Shown: positions 32,485-40,953, counted from the stretch's first letter. The stretch is DNA of 64,000 bases from TK10-74A sp965217625 (GCA_965217625.1 OZ244557.1:868001-932000), one strand, 5' to 3'. Translations and numbers: made by a program. The notes: generated from the letters alone by a model not told the origin.

Positions 32485-33351
32485 GTGGCGATCGTTGAGC
32501 TGGAGCGCGACGGCGGCGTGATGCTGATTCGCATGAACCGGCCGGAGCGGCTGAACGCGCTGGGGGCCGAGCTGCGGACCGCGCTGGCCGAGGCCTGGCG
32601 GGAGTTCCGCGACAGCCCCGCGCTCGAGGTCGCGATCCTCACGGGCACGGGGCGCGCCTTCTGCGCGGGCGAGGACATGAAGGAGTCGCTGGCGCGCGGG
32701 GCGCCCGGCGTGCCGCGGGGCATCGACGATCCGTTCACGCGCGGCGAGATCGACAAGCCGATCATCGGGGCGATCAACGGCTACGCCATGGGCGGCGGCT
32801 TCCTGCTGGTCGAGCGCACCGACCTGCGGGTGGCGGTGCGCGGGGCGATCTTCGAGATGTCCGAGGCGAAGCGCTGGCTGCTGGGGGGCTATCAGCACGG
32901 CTTCCTCGCCAACTTGGCGCACCCCCTCGCGACGGAGATGGCGTTCGCCTTCCGCTTCCCCGCCGAGCGACTGCACGAACTGGGCTTCATCAACCGCCTC
33001 GTCGACGAGCCGGAGGCGCTGCTGCCGGAGGCCCGGGCGATGGCGGCGCACCTGCTGTCGCTGCCGCCGGCCTCCCGCGTCAACACGCTGACGATGATGC
33101 GCGCGATGCGTCCCGTGCCGACCGCCGAGCGGCGGGCGCTCGCGGCGCGGCTGCGGGACCACGGCGCGAAGTCGGACCTGATGGAGTCCCGCCGGGCGTT
33201 CGCGGAGAAGCGGACGCCGCGCTTCCGGGGCTGGGACGACCCGGCCGACCGCGGGCGCACGCCGACGCTGGAGTCGATCCGGGCCGAAGAGTCGCCGGGG
33301 GACTCGCTGGCGGGCGGTCAGTCGGCGGGGGGAGCGGCCACGACGGTGTAG
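32485..33351 (+). CDS. Enoyl-CoA hydratase/isomerase family protein
   Basis: Crotonase-fold protein of 288 residues, probably hydrating enoyl-CoAs in fatty or branched acid oxidation. Motifs: LIRMNRPERLNALGAEL, oxyanion segment AFCAGEDMKES, INGYAMGGGFLLVERTDLRV and the second catalytic region FEMSEAKRWLLGG containing a Glu. A canonical second-half GGxxRL helix is not obvious (YQHGFLANLAHP), so activity could differ from classical hydratases. GTG start at 32485 with ACAGGAGG upstream. Its 3' end overlaps the convergent FG-GAP gene by 34 bases. Confidence 0.85.
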   Translation: MAIVELERDGGVMLIRMNRPERLNALGAELRTALAEAWREFRDSPALEVAILTGTGRAFCAGEDMKESLARGAPGVPRGIDDPFTRGEIDKPIIGAINGYAMGGGFLLVERTDLRVAVRGAIFEMSEAKRWLLGGYQHGFLANLAHPLATEMAFAFRFPAERLHELGFINRLVDEPEALLPEARAMAAHLLSLPPASRVNTLTMMRAMRPVPTAERRALAARLRDHGAKSDLMESRRAFAEKRTPRFRGWDDPADRGRTPTLESIRAEESPGDSLAGGQSAGGAATTV

Positions 33352-35237
33352 GCGTAGGCGCGGCCGGCGGCGGGACCGGCCTCGGTGGCGGCGAGCCAGG
33401 CGCCGACCGCGAGCACGCCGTCCTGCACGTCGACGGCCCAGCCGAACTCGGCGCTGGGGCCTGCGGCGACTGCGTCGCCGGCGGTCAGCTCCGCGACCTG
33501 CACCCAGCCGTCGCCGGAGCGGCGGAAGACGGCGACGAGGCCGGCGCGGAAGATCTCCGGCTCGGCCAGGTTCACGTGCGGCGCCCCCACGACGACCGTG
33601 TTCCCATCGGTGCCGACCTCGTAGCCAAACCAGTCCCTCGTGCCGGTGGACTGGCCGATCAGCTTGGTCGCCTGGCGCCAGCCGCCGGGGGCGGACGGGT
33701 CGCGCTCGAAGACGTAGGCCGAACCGCCGTCGGCGCCGGCGCTGTCCTCCTTGTAGGCGCCCACCACGATCGTGTCGCCGGCGATCGCGACGGCGCGGCC
33801 GAAGTGATCCTGCACGAACGCGTCGCTCGCCTCCAGGATCGCCGACTCCGCCCAGCCGCTCCCCCTGCGCTGGAAGACGAAGACGACGCCCGCGTTGGTC
33901 CCGACGAAGGCGGCGCGCCCCTTGGCGCCGGCGACGATGGTGTCGCCGGAGACGTCGATGTCCTGGCCGAAGAAGTAGTCGTCGCCCTCCTCGCTGGGCG
34001 CCAGCTTGGCCTCCAGCGCCCACTCGTCGCCCGCGCGGCGGAACACGTACACCCCCTGACCGCCGCCGTTCGTTTCGTTCGAGGCGGAGACGACGATCAC
34101 GTCGCCGTCGATGGCCACGTTCCAGCCGAACTGCTCCCCGCCGACGGGGACGTCGGCGACGAGCCGCTGGGTCTGCTCCCAGGCGCCGTCGCGGCGCTGG
34201 AAGATGTAGGCGGCGCCGGAGTCATCGTCGCGACCGAAGGCGTCGGCCAGCGGCGCGCCGACCACGGCGACATCGCCATCGATCGCGGCCCAGCGGCCGA
34301 ACCAGACGCCGCCCTCGCCGTCATCGGCGCGCAGCTCGGCCTCCTGCACCCAGGCGCCGGCGGCGTCGCGCACGAAGATGTAGGCGACGCCCGAGTCCGC
34401 GCCCTGGTCGTCGTGCAGCGGGGCGCCGGAGATGATGCGCACGCCGTCGGTATCGGCGGACCAGCCGAACTCGTCCCCGGCGGCCGCGTCGTGGGGGACG
34501 AGGATGGCCTCGCTGCCGCCCATGTTGGCGGGGCCCTGCGGGTCCAGCGGCGTGCGGGCCACGGGCGCGTCGTCCGGGTCGATGACGGTCCCCGCGGGCC
34601 GGGCGGCCGGGGGCGGGTCCGCGTCGTCCGCGCCGTCACCGTCGTCTGCATCGGCGTCTGCAGCGGCGTCTTCAGCGGTGCCTTCAGCAGCGGGGGGATC
34701 GGCGATCGCGTAGCCCGAGTCCGCCTTCGCGGGCTCCTCCTCGGGGTCGTCCGCGGGGGGCGTCTCGGTGGCCGCATCGGCGTCGCCGGCGGGCGCGACG
34801 GCCGCCTCCACGTCGGCCGCGTCCACCCTGACGGGCTCCGGCGCCGCGTCGGCTGCATCTTCCTCATCGGGGTCTTCCGCATCCGGGCCGGCCGCATCGG
34901 GGTCGGACGAGTCGTCGGCGGCCGCGGCGGCCGGGTCGGCCTCGTCCTGCGCGGGATCGTCGGCGTCGGGATCGTCGGCGTCGGGGTCGTCCCGGCTGGC
35001 TCCGCCGGGCAATCCGGGCGTGGCGACGGCCTGCTCCTCCGGGCCGACCTCGGCCTGCTCCGACGGCGCATCTCGCGGCGGGGCGTCGGGGGACGGGGGG
35101 GCCTCGCCGCCGCAGGCCGAGGCGGTCAGCAGGGCCAAGGCCATCAGAACCAGCAGCGCAGCGGAACCAGCCGCGCGAATGTCCGACCGGACCATCGGCA
35201 GGGGGCGGGCACGGCGCAGGCAGCGGTGGAACAGCAT
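33318..35237 (-). CDS. FG-GAP repeat lipoprotein with acidic linker
   Basis: Secreted lipoprotein of 639 residues. The N-terminal signal (SAALLVLMALALLTASACGG) ends in a near-lipobox Cys. About 200 residues follow that are almost only Asp, Glu, Pro and Ala (units such as DDPDADDPDADDP), then about 380 residues of integrin-alpha-type FG-GAP blades: EFGWSADTDGVRIISGAP, GRWAAIDGDVAVVGAP, DHFGRAVAIAGDTIVVGAY, WFGYEVGTDGNTVVVGAP. These form a calcium-binding beta-propeller. Function unknown; surface adhesion or cell-surface binding is a guess. ATG 35237 has AGGTGA upstream. Confidence 0.85.
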   Translation of the reverse strand: MLFHRCLRRARPLPMVRSDIRAAGSAALLVLMALALLTASACGGEAPPSPDAPPRDAPSEQAEVGPEEQAVATPGLPGGASRDDPDADDPDADDPAQDEADPAAAAADDSSDPDAAGPDAEDPDEEDAADAAPEPVRVDAADVEAAVAPAGDADAATETPPADDPEEEPAKADSGYAIADPPAAEGTAEDAAADADADDGDGADDADPPPAARPAGTVIDPDDAPVARTPLDPQGPANMGGSEAILVPHDAAAGDEFGWSADTDGVRIISGAPLHDDQGADSGVAYIFVRDAAGAWVQEAELRADDGEGGVWFGRWAAIDGDVAVVGAPLADAFGRDDDSGAAYIFQRRDGAWEQTQRLVADVPVGGEQFGWNVAIDGDVIVVSASNETNGGGQGVYVFRRAGDEWALEAKLAPSEEGDDYFFGQDIDVSGDTIVAGAKGRAAFVGTNAGVVFVFQRRGSGWAESAILEASDAFVQDHFGRAVAIAGDTIVVGAYKEDSAGADGGSAYVFERDPSAPGGWRQATKLIGQSTGTRDWFGYEVGTDGNTVVVGAPHVNLAEPEIFRAGLVAVFRRSGDGWVQVAELTAGDAVAAGPSAEFGWAVDVQDGVLAVGAWLAATEAGPAAGRAYAYTVVAAPPAD

Positions 35238-35305
35238 CGTCACCTGATCACCCGCCCAGGCGGGAGCATTCGTTGCGTTAGCCGGGCGTCTCCGCCGGCG
35301 AGGCG

Positions 35306-36499
35306 TTAGACGCGTGGCAGCCCCAGCCCCCGCCCGGCGATGATGCCGCGCTGGATCTCGGACGTGCCGCCGCCGATCGTGGCCGAGACGGAGGCAGTGT
35401 ACATGCGCGAGATACGGCCCCCCAGGGGGGCGTCGTCGCCCCACAACGTCGCGTAGGGGCCCAGCGCGCGCATGCCGGTCGACGCGATGCGCTGCTCCAG
35501 CTCGCCGCTGAACAGCTTCACGATGGAGGCTTCCTTGTTGGGCACCTGTCCGGCGCTCTGCATCCAGGCGACCTGGTACGACATCAGCTTGGTGATGCCC
35601 GCCTCCACGGCGCGGTCGGCGACCTCGTAGCGCAGGCCGGGGTCGCGCTGCAGGGGGTCGAATTCGAGGCCGGGATGCTCGCGCAAGGCGGTGATCAGGT
35701 CATCGACCATCAGATTGAGGTGCGTGGATCCGGCGATGTTGGAGCGCTCGAAGTCGAGCGTGGTCGCGCCCACGTACCAGCCGCGATTCTCGTCGCCGAT
35801 GCGGTTGTCGGCGGGCACGCGCACGTCCTCGAAGAAGACCTCGTTGAAGCTGATGTTGTCGACCATGTCGGGGAAGGGCTGGGGGGTGATGCCGGGGGAC
35901 TTCATATCGACGAGGAAGTAGGAGATGCCCTTGTGCTTGGGCGCGTTGGGATCGGTGCGGGCGAGCAGGATCATCCAGTCGCTCTTGTGGGCGCCGGAGG
36001 TCCAGATCTTCGAGCCGTTGACCACGTAGTCGTCGCCGTCGCGGACGGCGCGCGTCTGCAGGCCGGCGAGGTCGGAGCCGGCGCCGGGCTCGCTGAAGCC
36101 CTGGCACCAGCGCTCCTTGCCGCCCAGGATGCGGGGCAGGTGGCGCTGCTTCTGCTCGTCGCTGCCGTAGAGCAGGATGGTGGGGCCAGCCCAGCCCAGG
36201 CCAATGCCGCCGAAGCGCGGCGCGCGCGCCTGGGCCAGCTCCTCGTTGAGGACGAACTGCTGCATCACCGAGAGGCCGCCGCCGCCGTACTGCGTGGGCC
36301 AGTGCGGCGCGATCCAGGAGCGGGCGCTCACGGCGTCGCGCCAGCGCTCCCAGGCGGGGCCCGAGGGAGTGGGCGTGCCCGCATCGAGGGAGGCGCGGAA
36401 GGCGGGGCCGCCGCGCAGCGTGTCGGGCAGTTCGCGGTCGATGAAGGCGCAGACATCGTCGCGGAAGGCGGCGTCCTCGGGTGAGTCGTGGAAGTCCAT
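35306..36499 (-). CDS. Acyl-CoA dehydrogenase
   Basis: FAD-dependent acyl-CoA dehydrogenase of 397 residues. Signature CQGFSEPGAGSDLAGLQTRA, substrate/FAD segment YVVNGSKIWTSGAHKSDWMI, and C-terminal SATIGGGTSEIQRGIIAGRG (family signature 2). The catalytic Glu of classical short/medium-chain enzymes is not at the usual TSEIQR-proximal site, so chain preference is open; actinobacterial FadE-like enzymes look similar. Located 33 bases downstream of a thiolase gene on the same strand, implying a beta-oxidation operon. Confidence 0.92.
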   Translation of the reverse strand: MDFHDSPEDAAFRDDVCAFIDRELPDTLRGGPAFRASLDAGTPTPSGPAWERWRDAVSARSWIAPHWPTQYGGGGLSVMQQFVLNEELAQARAPRFGGIGLGWAGPTILLYGSDEQKQRHLPRILGGKERWCQGFSEPGAGSDLAGLQTRAVRDGDDYVVNGSKIWTSGAHKSDWMILLARTDPNAPKHKGISYFLVDMKSPGITPQPFPDMVDNISFNEVFFEDVRVPADNRIGDENRGWYVGATTLDFERSNIAGSTHLNLMVDDLITALREHPGLEFDPLQRDPGLRYEVADRAVEAGITKLMSYQVAWMQSAGQVPNKEASIVKLFSGELEQRIASTGMRALGPYATLWGDDAPLGGRISRMYTASVSATIGGGTSEIQRGIIAGRGLGLPRV

Positions 36500-36532
36500 G
36501 CGCTGCTCCTTGCCAGCCTTCGGACCGCGGGT

Positions 36533-37738
36533 CTACGGGCGCTCGAAGAGGGCCGCGATGCCCTGGCCGCCGCCGATGCACATCGTCTCGATGCCGTACT
36601 TGGACTGGCGGCGCTGCATCTCGTTGAGCAGGTTGGCGAGGATACGCCCGCCCGTCGCCGCGATGGGGTGGCCCAGGGAGATGCCGGAGCCGTTGACGTT
36701 GAGCTTCTCCTCGGCCTCGTCCGGGTCGAGGCCCCACTCGCCGACGACGCCGAGCACCTGGGCCGCGAAGGCCTCGTTGAGCTCGATCAGGTCGGCGTCG
36801 TGCAAGCTGATGCCGGTCTTGGCGCTCAGCTTGGCGACGGCCGGGACGGGGCCCATGCCCATGTAGGCGGGGTGCACGCCGGCCGTGGCCCAGCCGCGCA
36901 GGTACCCCATGGGCTCCAGGTCCAGCTCGGCGAGCTTCTCGGCGGCGACGACGAGGCAGGCGGCGCCGGCGTCGTTCTGGGCGCTGGCGTTGCCGGCCGT
37001 CACGCAGCCCTCGCCCATGATCGGCCTGAGCCGCGCCATCGCCGACAGGGAGGCGTCGGGACGGGGGCCCTCGTCCTGGGCGAAGGTCAGCGGGTCGCCC
37101 TTGCGCTGCGGCACCTCGACCGGCACCAGCTCGTTGTCGAACTTGCCGGCCTCCTGCGCCGCGACGGCGCGCCGGTGGCTGCGCAAGGCGTACTCGTCCT
37201 GGGCGTCGCGCCCGATGTCGTACTTCGCGGCGACGTTTTCGGCCGTCTCGATCATGCCGCTGATGTGGCCGAAGCGCTCCTCGGGCGCGACGGTCGTGCG
37301 GCCGCGGGTGAGGCGGTCGTGCAGCGTGAGCGAGCCCAGGCGGCCGCCCCAGCGGGCGTCGGTGGTGTAGTACTCGACGCCGCTCATCGACTCCGCCCCG
37401 CCGGCGATGACGACGTCGGCGTTGTCGGTCTGGACGAGCATGCAGGCGTTGAGGACGGCCTGCAGGCCGGAGCCGCAGCGCCGGTCGACCTGGTAGCCCG
37501 GCACCTCGATCGGCAGGCCGGCCTTGAGGCCCACGAGACGGCCCAGCGCGGGCTCCTCGCCGCTGGGGTAGGCGTGGCCGAAGACCACGTCGTCGACGCG
37601 CTCCGGGTCCAGCCCGGTGCGGTCGAGCAGGGCCTTGACGACCGTGGTCCCGAGCTCCGCCGCGGGCACGTCGCGCAGGCTTCCGCCGAAACGGCCCACG
37701 GCCGTGCGCAGCGGACTGACGATGGCAACTTCTCGCAT
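36533..37738 (-). CDS. Thiolase (acetyl-CoA C-acyltransferase)
   Basis: Cleaves 3-ketoacyl-CoA with CoA. REVAIVSPLRTAVGRFGGSL start, acyl-accepting Cys88 in VDRRCGSGLQAVLNA, GGAESMSGVEYY, NEAFAAQVLG, catalytic His in GHPIAATGGRIL and the second Cys in CIGGGQGIAALFE. It has 401 residues, normal. The start was set at ATG 37738 (MREVAIVSPL), the upstream frame being low-complexity; GGGAG lies 8 bases before it. First gene of the thiolase-acyl-CoA dehydrogenase pair. Confidence 0.95.
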   Translation of the reverse strand: MREVAIVSPLRTAVGRFGGSLRDVPAAELGTTVVKALLDRTGLDPERVDDVVFGHAYPSGEEPALGRLVGLKAGLPIEVPGYQVDRRCGSGLQAVLNACMLVQTDNADVVIAGGAESMSGVEYYTTDARWGGRLGSLTLHDRLTRGRTTVAPEERFGHISGMIETAENVAAKYDIGRDAQDEYALRSHRRAVAAQEAGKFDNELVPVEVPQRKGDPLTFAQDEGPRPDASLSAMARLRPIMGEGCVTAGNASAQNDAGAACLVVAAEKLAELDLEPMGYLRGWATAGVHPAYMGMGPVPAVAKLSAKTGISLHDADLIELNEAFAAQVLGVVGEWGLDPDEAEEKLNVNGSGISLGHPIAATGGRILANLLNEMQRRQSKYGIETMCIGGGQGIAALFERP

Positions 37739-37838
37739 TCCCGGCTCCCGTCGATCGACGCCGGCGACGCGCCGGACACGGGGCCACGGTACCAGCCGGG
37801 GCGGCCTGCGTGGCGCCCGTGCCTCGCGGCGCCCGCGC

Positions 37839-38675
37839 TCAGCCCGTCCCGCGGAGCAGCAGCAGGCGCATCCGACCCGACACCGCGCCTTCGGCGTCGG
37901 CGATGGCGGGGTCGGCGCGCAACTGATCACGGATCGGCAGGGGGGGCTCGGGCTGCGTCTCGACGTGGAGCAGCGGCTCGGGCGGCGGCCGGGCCGCGTC
38001 GGCGTCGACGCTGACGAGCAGCGCGAAGGCGCGCAGCATGTCCCACCAGGCGTCGAAGCTGGGGAAGCCGAAGTCGATCTCGTGCTCCTCGATGACGACG
38101 CCGCCCAGGCCGGCGCGGAAGGCGAGCCGCGCCAGCGACTCGGGCGTGTGCGTCAACTCGGGCAGCGGTGGGGGGATGTCGTTGCGGGTGAGCGCCCACA
38201 GGAGTCGCTCGCCGGGCGGGCCCAGGAACGGCGTGCGCCACGCGCTCCAGACGACGGGCGCGCCGGGCCTGGCGATGCGCACAGCCGCGCGCAGGGCGCG
38301 CAGGGGCTCGCGGAAGTAGGGCAGGCCCAGCCCGCAAGCGACGGCGTCGGCCGATCGATCGGCCAGGGCGGGCGCACAGGCGTCGCCGCGCTGGAAGCGC
38401 ACCGTGGGACCCGGGGGGGCGGCGCGCCGGGCGATCTCGAGCTGGCGCTCGGACAGGTCGATGCCCGTCACCGAGCCGCTCGCGCCCACCTGCCGGGCGG
38501 CGGGCAGCGCGATGGCGCCCGTCCCGCAGGCGAGATCGACGACGGCCCGGCCGGGCGCCAGCTGCAACCGCTCCAGGATCAGGTCCGTATGGGGGGTCAG
38601 GAGCGGCACGGCCGCCGCGGCGTAGTGGGCGGCGCCGTCGTTGAAGGCGGTGATGATGGGGTCGTCCACGGGCAT
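37839..38675 (-). CDS. Class I SAM-dependent methyltransferase
   Basis: UbiE/Methyltransf_11-type fold: motif I VVDLACGTGAIALPAARQVG, acidic VTGIDLSERQLEIARR, and post-I GDACAPALADRSADAVACGL. 278 residues. The second half (FPSFDAWWDMLRAFALL) is family-variable and gives no substrate clue. The ATG 38675 was chosen; a TTG five codons upstream is an alternative. About 100 bases from the thiolase gene, probably a separate transcription unit. Confidence 0.87.
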   Translation of the reverse strand: MPVDDPIITAFNDGAAHYAAAAVPLLTPHTDLILERLQLAPGRAVVDLACGTGAIALPAARQVGASGSVTGIDLSERQLEIARRAAPPGPTVRFQRGDACAPALADRSADAVACGLGLPYFREPLRALRAAVRIARPGAPVVWSAWRTPFLGPPGERLLWALTRNDIPPPLPELTHTPESLARLAFRAGLGGVVIEEHEIDFGFPSFDAWWDMLRAFALLVSVDADAARPPPEPLLHVETQPEPPLPIRDQLRADPAIADAEGAVSGRMRLLLLRGTG

Positions 38676-38769
38676 GGCCTTCGCGGGCAAGATGCGCGGA
38701 CGCGTGACAACCCGGCAGCGGTCGCTGGGGCGGGGGGATGCGCCGGCGGCTGGCCCGCGTCGGAGCCCT

Positions 38770-38778
38770 TGGTATACT
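38770..38778 (+). promoter_or_regulatory. Extended -10 promoter for the tRNA cluster
   Basis: TGG directly followed by TATACT (38773-38778) gives an extended -10 fifteen bases before tRNA-Trp. The -35 region is weak, as allowed for TGn promoters. Confidence 0.5.
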
Positions 38779-38792
38779 GTCGCGGCGTGCTG

Positions 38793-38868
38793 AGGAGTGT
38801 AGCTCAGTTGGGAGAGCAGCGGTCTCCAAAACCGCAGGTCGTGGGTTCGAGTCCCTCCACTCCTGCCA
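38793..38868 (+). tRNA. tRNA-Trp (CCA)
   Basis: Acceptor AGGAGTG/CACTCCT, D arm GCTC/GAGC, anticodon stem GCGGT/ACCGC with loop CTCCAAA (anticodon CCA), T arm GTGGG/CCCTC region, discriminator G and CCA. First of a four-tRNA run on the plus strand. Confidence 0.95.
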
Positions 38869-38889
38869 GTACACTCGTCTCATGTCGAT

Positions 38890-38977
38890 GCCGAGGTGGT
38901 GGAACTGGTAGACACGCAGCGTTGAGGGCGCTGTGCTCGTAATGGGCGTAGGAGTTCGAGTCTCCTCCTCGGCACCA
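38890..38977 (+). tRNA. tRNA-Leu (GAG)
   Basis: Class II: acceptor GCCGAGG/CCTCGGC, anticodon stem CAGCG/CGCTG with loop TTGAGGG (anticodon GAG), long variable arm (TGCTCGTAATGGGCG), T arm AGGAG/CTCCT and CCA. Confidence 0.95.
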
Positions 38978-39078
38978 GCGCATCGTTGCACTCGCCTGGT
39001 GGGGCCCCCGCCCCAGACGGCGCTCCGGCCCCCGAGCCCACCAGCCCGGCGGCCGGCGGAGAGAGCGGAGTTGCTCAA

Positions 39079-39153
39079 GCGGAAGTGGCGCAGTGGTAGC
39101 GCGTCTCCTTGCCAAGGAGAAGGTCGCGGGTTCAAATCCCGTCTTCCGCTCCA
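39079..39153 (+). tRNA. tRNA-Gly (GCC)
   Basis: Acceptor GCGGAAG/CTTCCGC, D arm GCGC/GCGC, anticodon stem TCTCC/GGAGA with loop TTGCCAA (anticodon GCC), T arm GCGGG/CCCGT, discriminator T and CCA. Confidence 0.95.
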
Positions 39154-39204
39154 ACTCTCCCACCCTCAGCGGCATCCTCAGAGGCCCACCCCCCGAGGTC
39201 CCCG

Positions 39205-39278
39205 GGCGACGTAGCCAAGTGGTAAGGCAAGGGTCTGCAAAACCCCGATCACCGGTTCGAATCCGGTCGTCGCCTCCA
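39205..39278 (+). tRNA. tRNA-Cys (GCA)
   Basis: Acceptor GGCGACG/CGTCGCC, D arm GCC/GGC, anticodon loop CTGCAAA (anticodon GCA) on stem GGGT/ACCC, T arm ACCGG/CCGGT and CCA. Last of the run and next to the repeat region. Confidence 0.95.
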
Positions 39279-39340
39279 GCCTCCTCTCCAGTCCCAACGC
39301 GCGCCCGTCCAGCCCGGCCGCGCGCGCCTCGCGCGCCGGG

Positions 39341-39370
39341 AGCGTGCACGATCTTGCACGCATTTGCACG
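39341..39370. repeat. Phased TGCACG array, short copy
   Basis: TGCACG recurs three times at exactly 10-base spacing (39345, 39355, 39365), with variable bases between. It precedes TTGAGCGGGGG at 39393, in the same order as the longer array at 39721. Confidence 0.7.
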
Positions 39371-39428
39371 ATTTTACAGGGTTTGGAAAAGATTGAGCGG
39401 GGGCGAGACCGGGTTGGGCAAGGATGAG

Positions 39429-39511
39429 GCACGGGCGCTCGTGCCCGGTGCAACCGCGCTTCGCGGGTCTCCATCGCAGTATAGCGGATGCTTGGCGACG
39501 TGGCTAGGCGG
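39429..39511. repeat. 83-base direct repeat, copy 1
   Basis: Begins GCACGGGCGCTCGTGCCCGG and ends TGGCTAGGCGG; the second copy is at 39816-39898. The last 42 or so bases are identical. It contains two small hairpins (CGGGC/GCCCG and CCGCG/CGCGG); loop bases differ between copies while stems are kept. Confidence 0.85.
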
Positions 39512-39531
39512 TCGCGCGACATCTGGAACCT

Positions 39532-39583
39532 CACCCCCTAACCCCCTCTCCATCTGAAGCGATGGAGAGGGGGGACCGGAGGG
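39532..39583. repeat. Dispersed hairpin repeat, copy 2
   Basis: Stem CCCCCTCTCCATC (39542-39554) pairs with GATGGAGAGGGGG (39561-39573) around the same TGAAGC loop as copy 1. The stem tip is ATC/GAT instead of AGC/GCT, a paired change. Flanks ACCTCACCCCCTAA and GGACCGGAGGG are conserved. Confidence 0.85.
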
Positions 39584-39720
39584 AAGGTTTCGGTGCACGC
39601 CCCACGCGGTGTTTCCGTCTCCCGGTGGGGGTCGATCGCGAAACAGCCAATAATCACAGGCGTTTCTATGTGTACGCGGGCGCTCAGGCGGGGTCAGGGG
39701 CGGTCACCGGCGGTTATCTG

Positions 39721-39800
39721 GGCGCACGGGTGTGCACGAGTGTGCACGAGTGTGCACGAGTGTGCACGAGTGTGCACGAGCGTGCATGGGCGTGCACGAG
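39721..39800. repeat. 10-base tandem repeat (TGTGCACGAG)
   Basis: Five identical 10-base units at 39731-39780, then two variants (39781-39790 and 39791-39800) and a degenerate unit at 39721-39730. Each unit centres on the palindrome GTGCAC, so identical sites face the same side of the helix every turn. Confidence 0.92.
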
Positions 39801-39815
39801 TTGAGCGGGGGTTGA

Positions 39816-39898
39816 GCACGGGCGCTCCTGCCCGGCCTAACCGCGTTGCGCGGGTCTTCATCGCAGTATAGCGGATGCTTGGCGACGTGGCTAGGCGG
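39816..39898. repeat. 83-base direct repeat, copy 2
   Basis: Partner of 39429-39511, about 90 percent identical by eye, located 387 bases further on. TTGAGCGGGGG precedes it at 39801-39811, as before copy 1. Confidence 0.85.
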
Positions 39899-39966
39899 CC
39901 TCCCCGCCGTGGGGAGCGTCGAAGAGACCGACGCGATGACGGCGGCGTTCCGGATGGATCGGGCGA

Positions 39967-40953
39967 TCACGGCGCGTCGGCGCTGACCTCCAGCCGATCG
40001 AGCCAGCGCTGGACCTGCATCGCATCCGCGTAGCTCGCACCCCTGGGCACCGACTCCATCCCACGCACGACCCGGCAGAAGCACCGCAGCTCCTCGGCCA
40101 TCATGCCCGTCGGCCCACTCGGGTCGACCCGGATCTCATGCGGCATTGGCCAGTGCGCCGCTTCGTCCCAGACGGTGATCGGCCGTGGGTTGGGCAGCAG
40201 CCGCGCCATCCAGCCGTCGCCGTACACGTCCATCCGGTCGACCCCGCCGGGCATCCCCGATGGGACGATGAAACCCGCGGCGAACGACCCGAGCGTCCCG
40301 TCAGCCCATGTCAGTTGCGCCTGCGCCACGTCGACGGCTCCGTGGGCTGTGCGATGCACCTGGGCGCTGAAGCCGGTCGGCTCGGCGCGGTCCATCAGCG
40401 CCTGGGCCGCGTACAGGTCGTGGACCATCGTCAGCTCGAACGGGCTCTCGCCGGGGAACAACTCGACGGTGGCCGCCCCCCGGTGCCGGATGCAGTTGAA
40501 ATACGACAGCATGCCCCGGCGTCCGACTTCATCCAGCAACTGCCGGAACTCGCTGCTAAACAGGAGGATATGGCCGAGCATCAGGTTGCTCGAATCGGCG
40601 TTGACCAGCGGGGCCAGCGTCTCGGCCTCGGCCAGGCTCCGGGCGATGGGCTTCTCGAGCAGCACCGGCTTGCCCGCTTCCAGCAGGGTCCGGGTGATGG
40701 GGACGTGCGAGGCCGTACCGCTGGCGACGACCCAGGCTTCGGCGTCGGACTCGGCGATGGCGGCGTCGAGGTCGAGCCAGCCCGGAACGTCGCCCAACTG
40801 CTCCGTGACGGCGTCGAGGCTGGCTTGGCGCCGCGCCTCCAGTGCCACGAGCTCCGCCTCCGCCAGGCCCGCCAGCGTCGCCGCGTGCAGCCGGCCCCAC
40901 TTGCCCAGACCGATGACCCCGATCTTCACCGGGTCGAAACGATTGCCGCTCAT
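39967..40953 (-). CDS. Gfo/Idh/MocA family oxidoreductase
   Basis: NAD(P)-dependent sugar or inositol-type dehydrogenase of 328 residues. N-terminal Rossmann motif KIGVIGLGKWGRLHAATL, the hallmark LLEKPIARSLAEAE with the catalytic Lys, then the alpha/beta substrate domain (VAQAQLTWADGTLGSFAAGF, VDRMDVYGDGWMARL). The start was placed at ATG 40953 after AGGGAGC; the open frame runs 67 codons further without homology. It stands alone between the repeat region and a 349-base gap, so substrate clues are lacking. Confidence 0.9.
   Translation of the reverse strand: MSGNRFDPVKIGVIGLGKWGRLHAATLAGLAEAELVALEARRQASLDAVTEQLGDVPGWLDLDAAIAESDAEAWVVASGTASHVPITRTLLEAGKPVLLEKPIARSLAEAETLAPLVNADSSNLMLGHILLFSSEFRQLLDEVGRRGMLSYFNCIRHRGAATVELFPGESPFELTMVHDLYAAQALMDRAEPTGFSAQVHRTAHGAVDVAQAQLTWADGTLGSFAAGFIVPSGMPGGVDRMDVYGDGWMARLLPNPRPITVWDEAAHWPMPHEIRVDPSGPTGMMAEELRCFCRVVRGMESVPRGASYADAMQVQRWLDRLEVSADAP

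Larger units (their letters stand above)
39279..39966. other. Gene-free, repeat-rich region after tRNA-Cys
   Basis: In 688 bases I see no credible gene. Short frames across it translate tandem repeats or hairpins. It holds two copies of a composite unit (39341-39511 and 39721-39898), each made of a phased TGCACG array, the block TTGAGCGGGGG and an 83-base element, with copy 2 of the dispersed hairpin between them. Parts are less GC-rich than the surroundings. Confidence 0.8.

Noticed and set aside
39721..39800. CRISPR array
   Set aside because: Units are 10 bases with no spacers and no cas genes are near.
39593..39871. Short frames encoding VCTSVHE-type repeats
   Set aside because: The repeat comes from the 10-base DNA array read in three frames; there is no start signal or homology.
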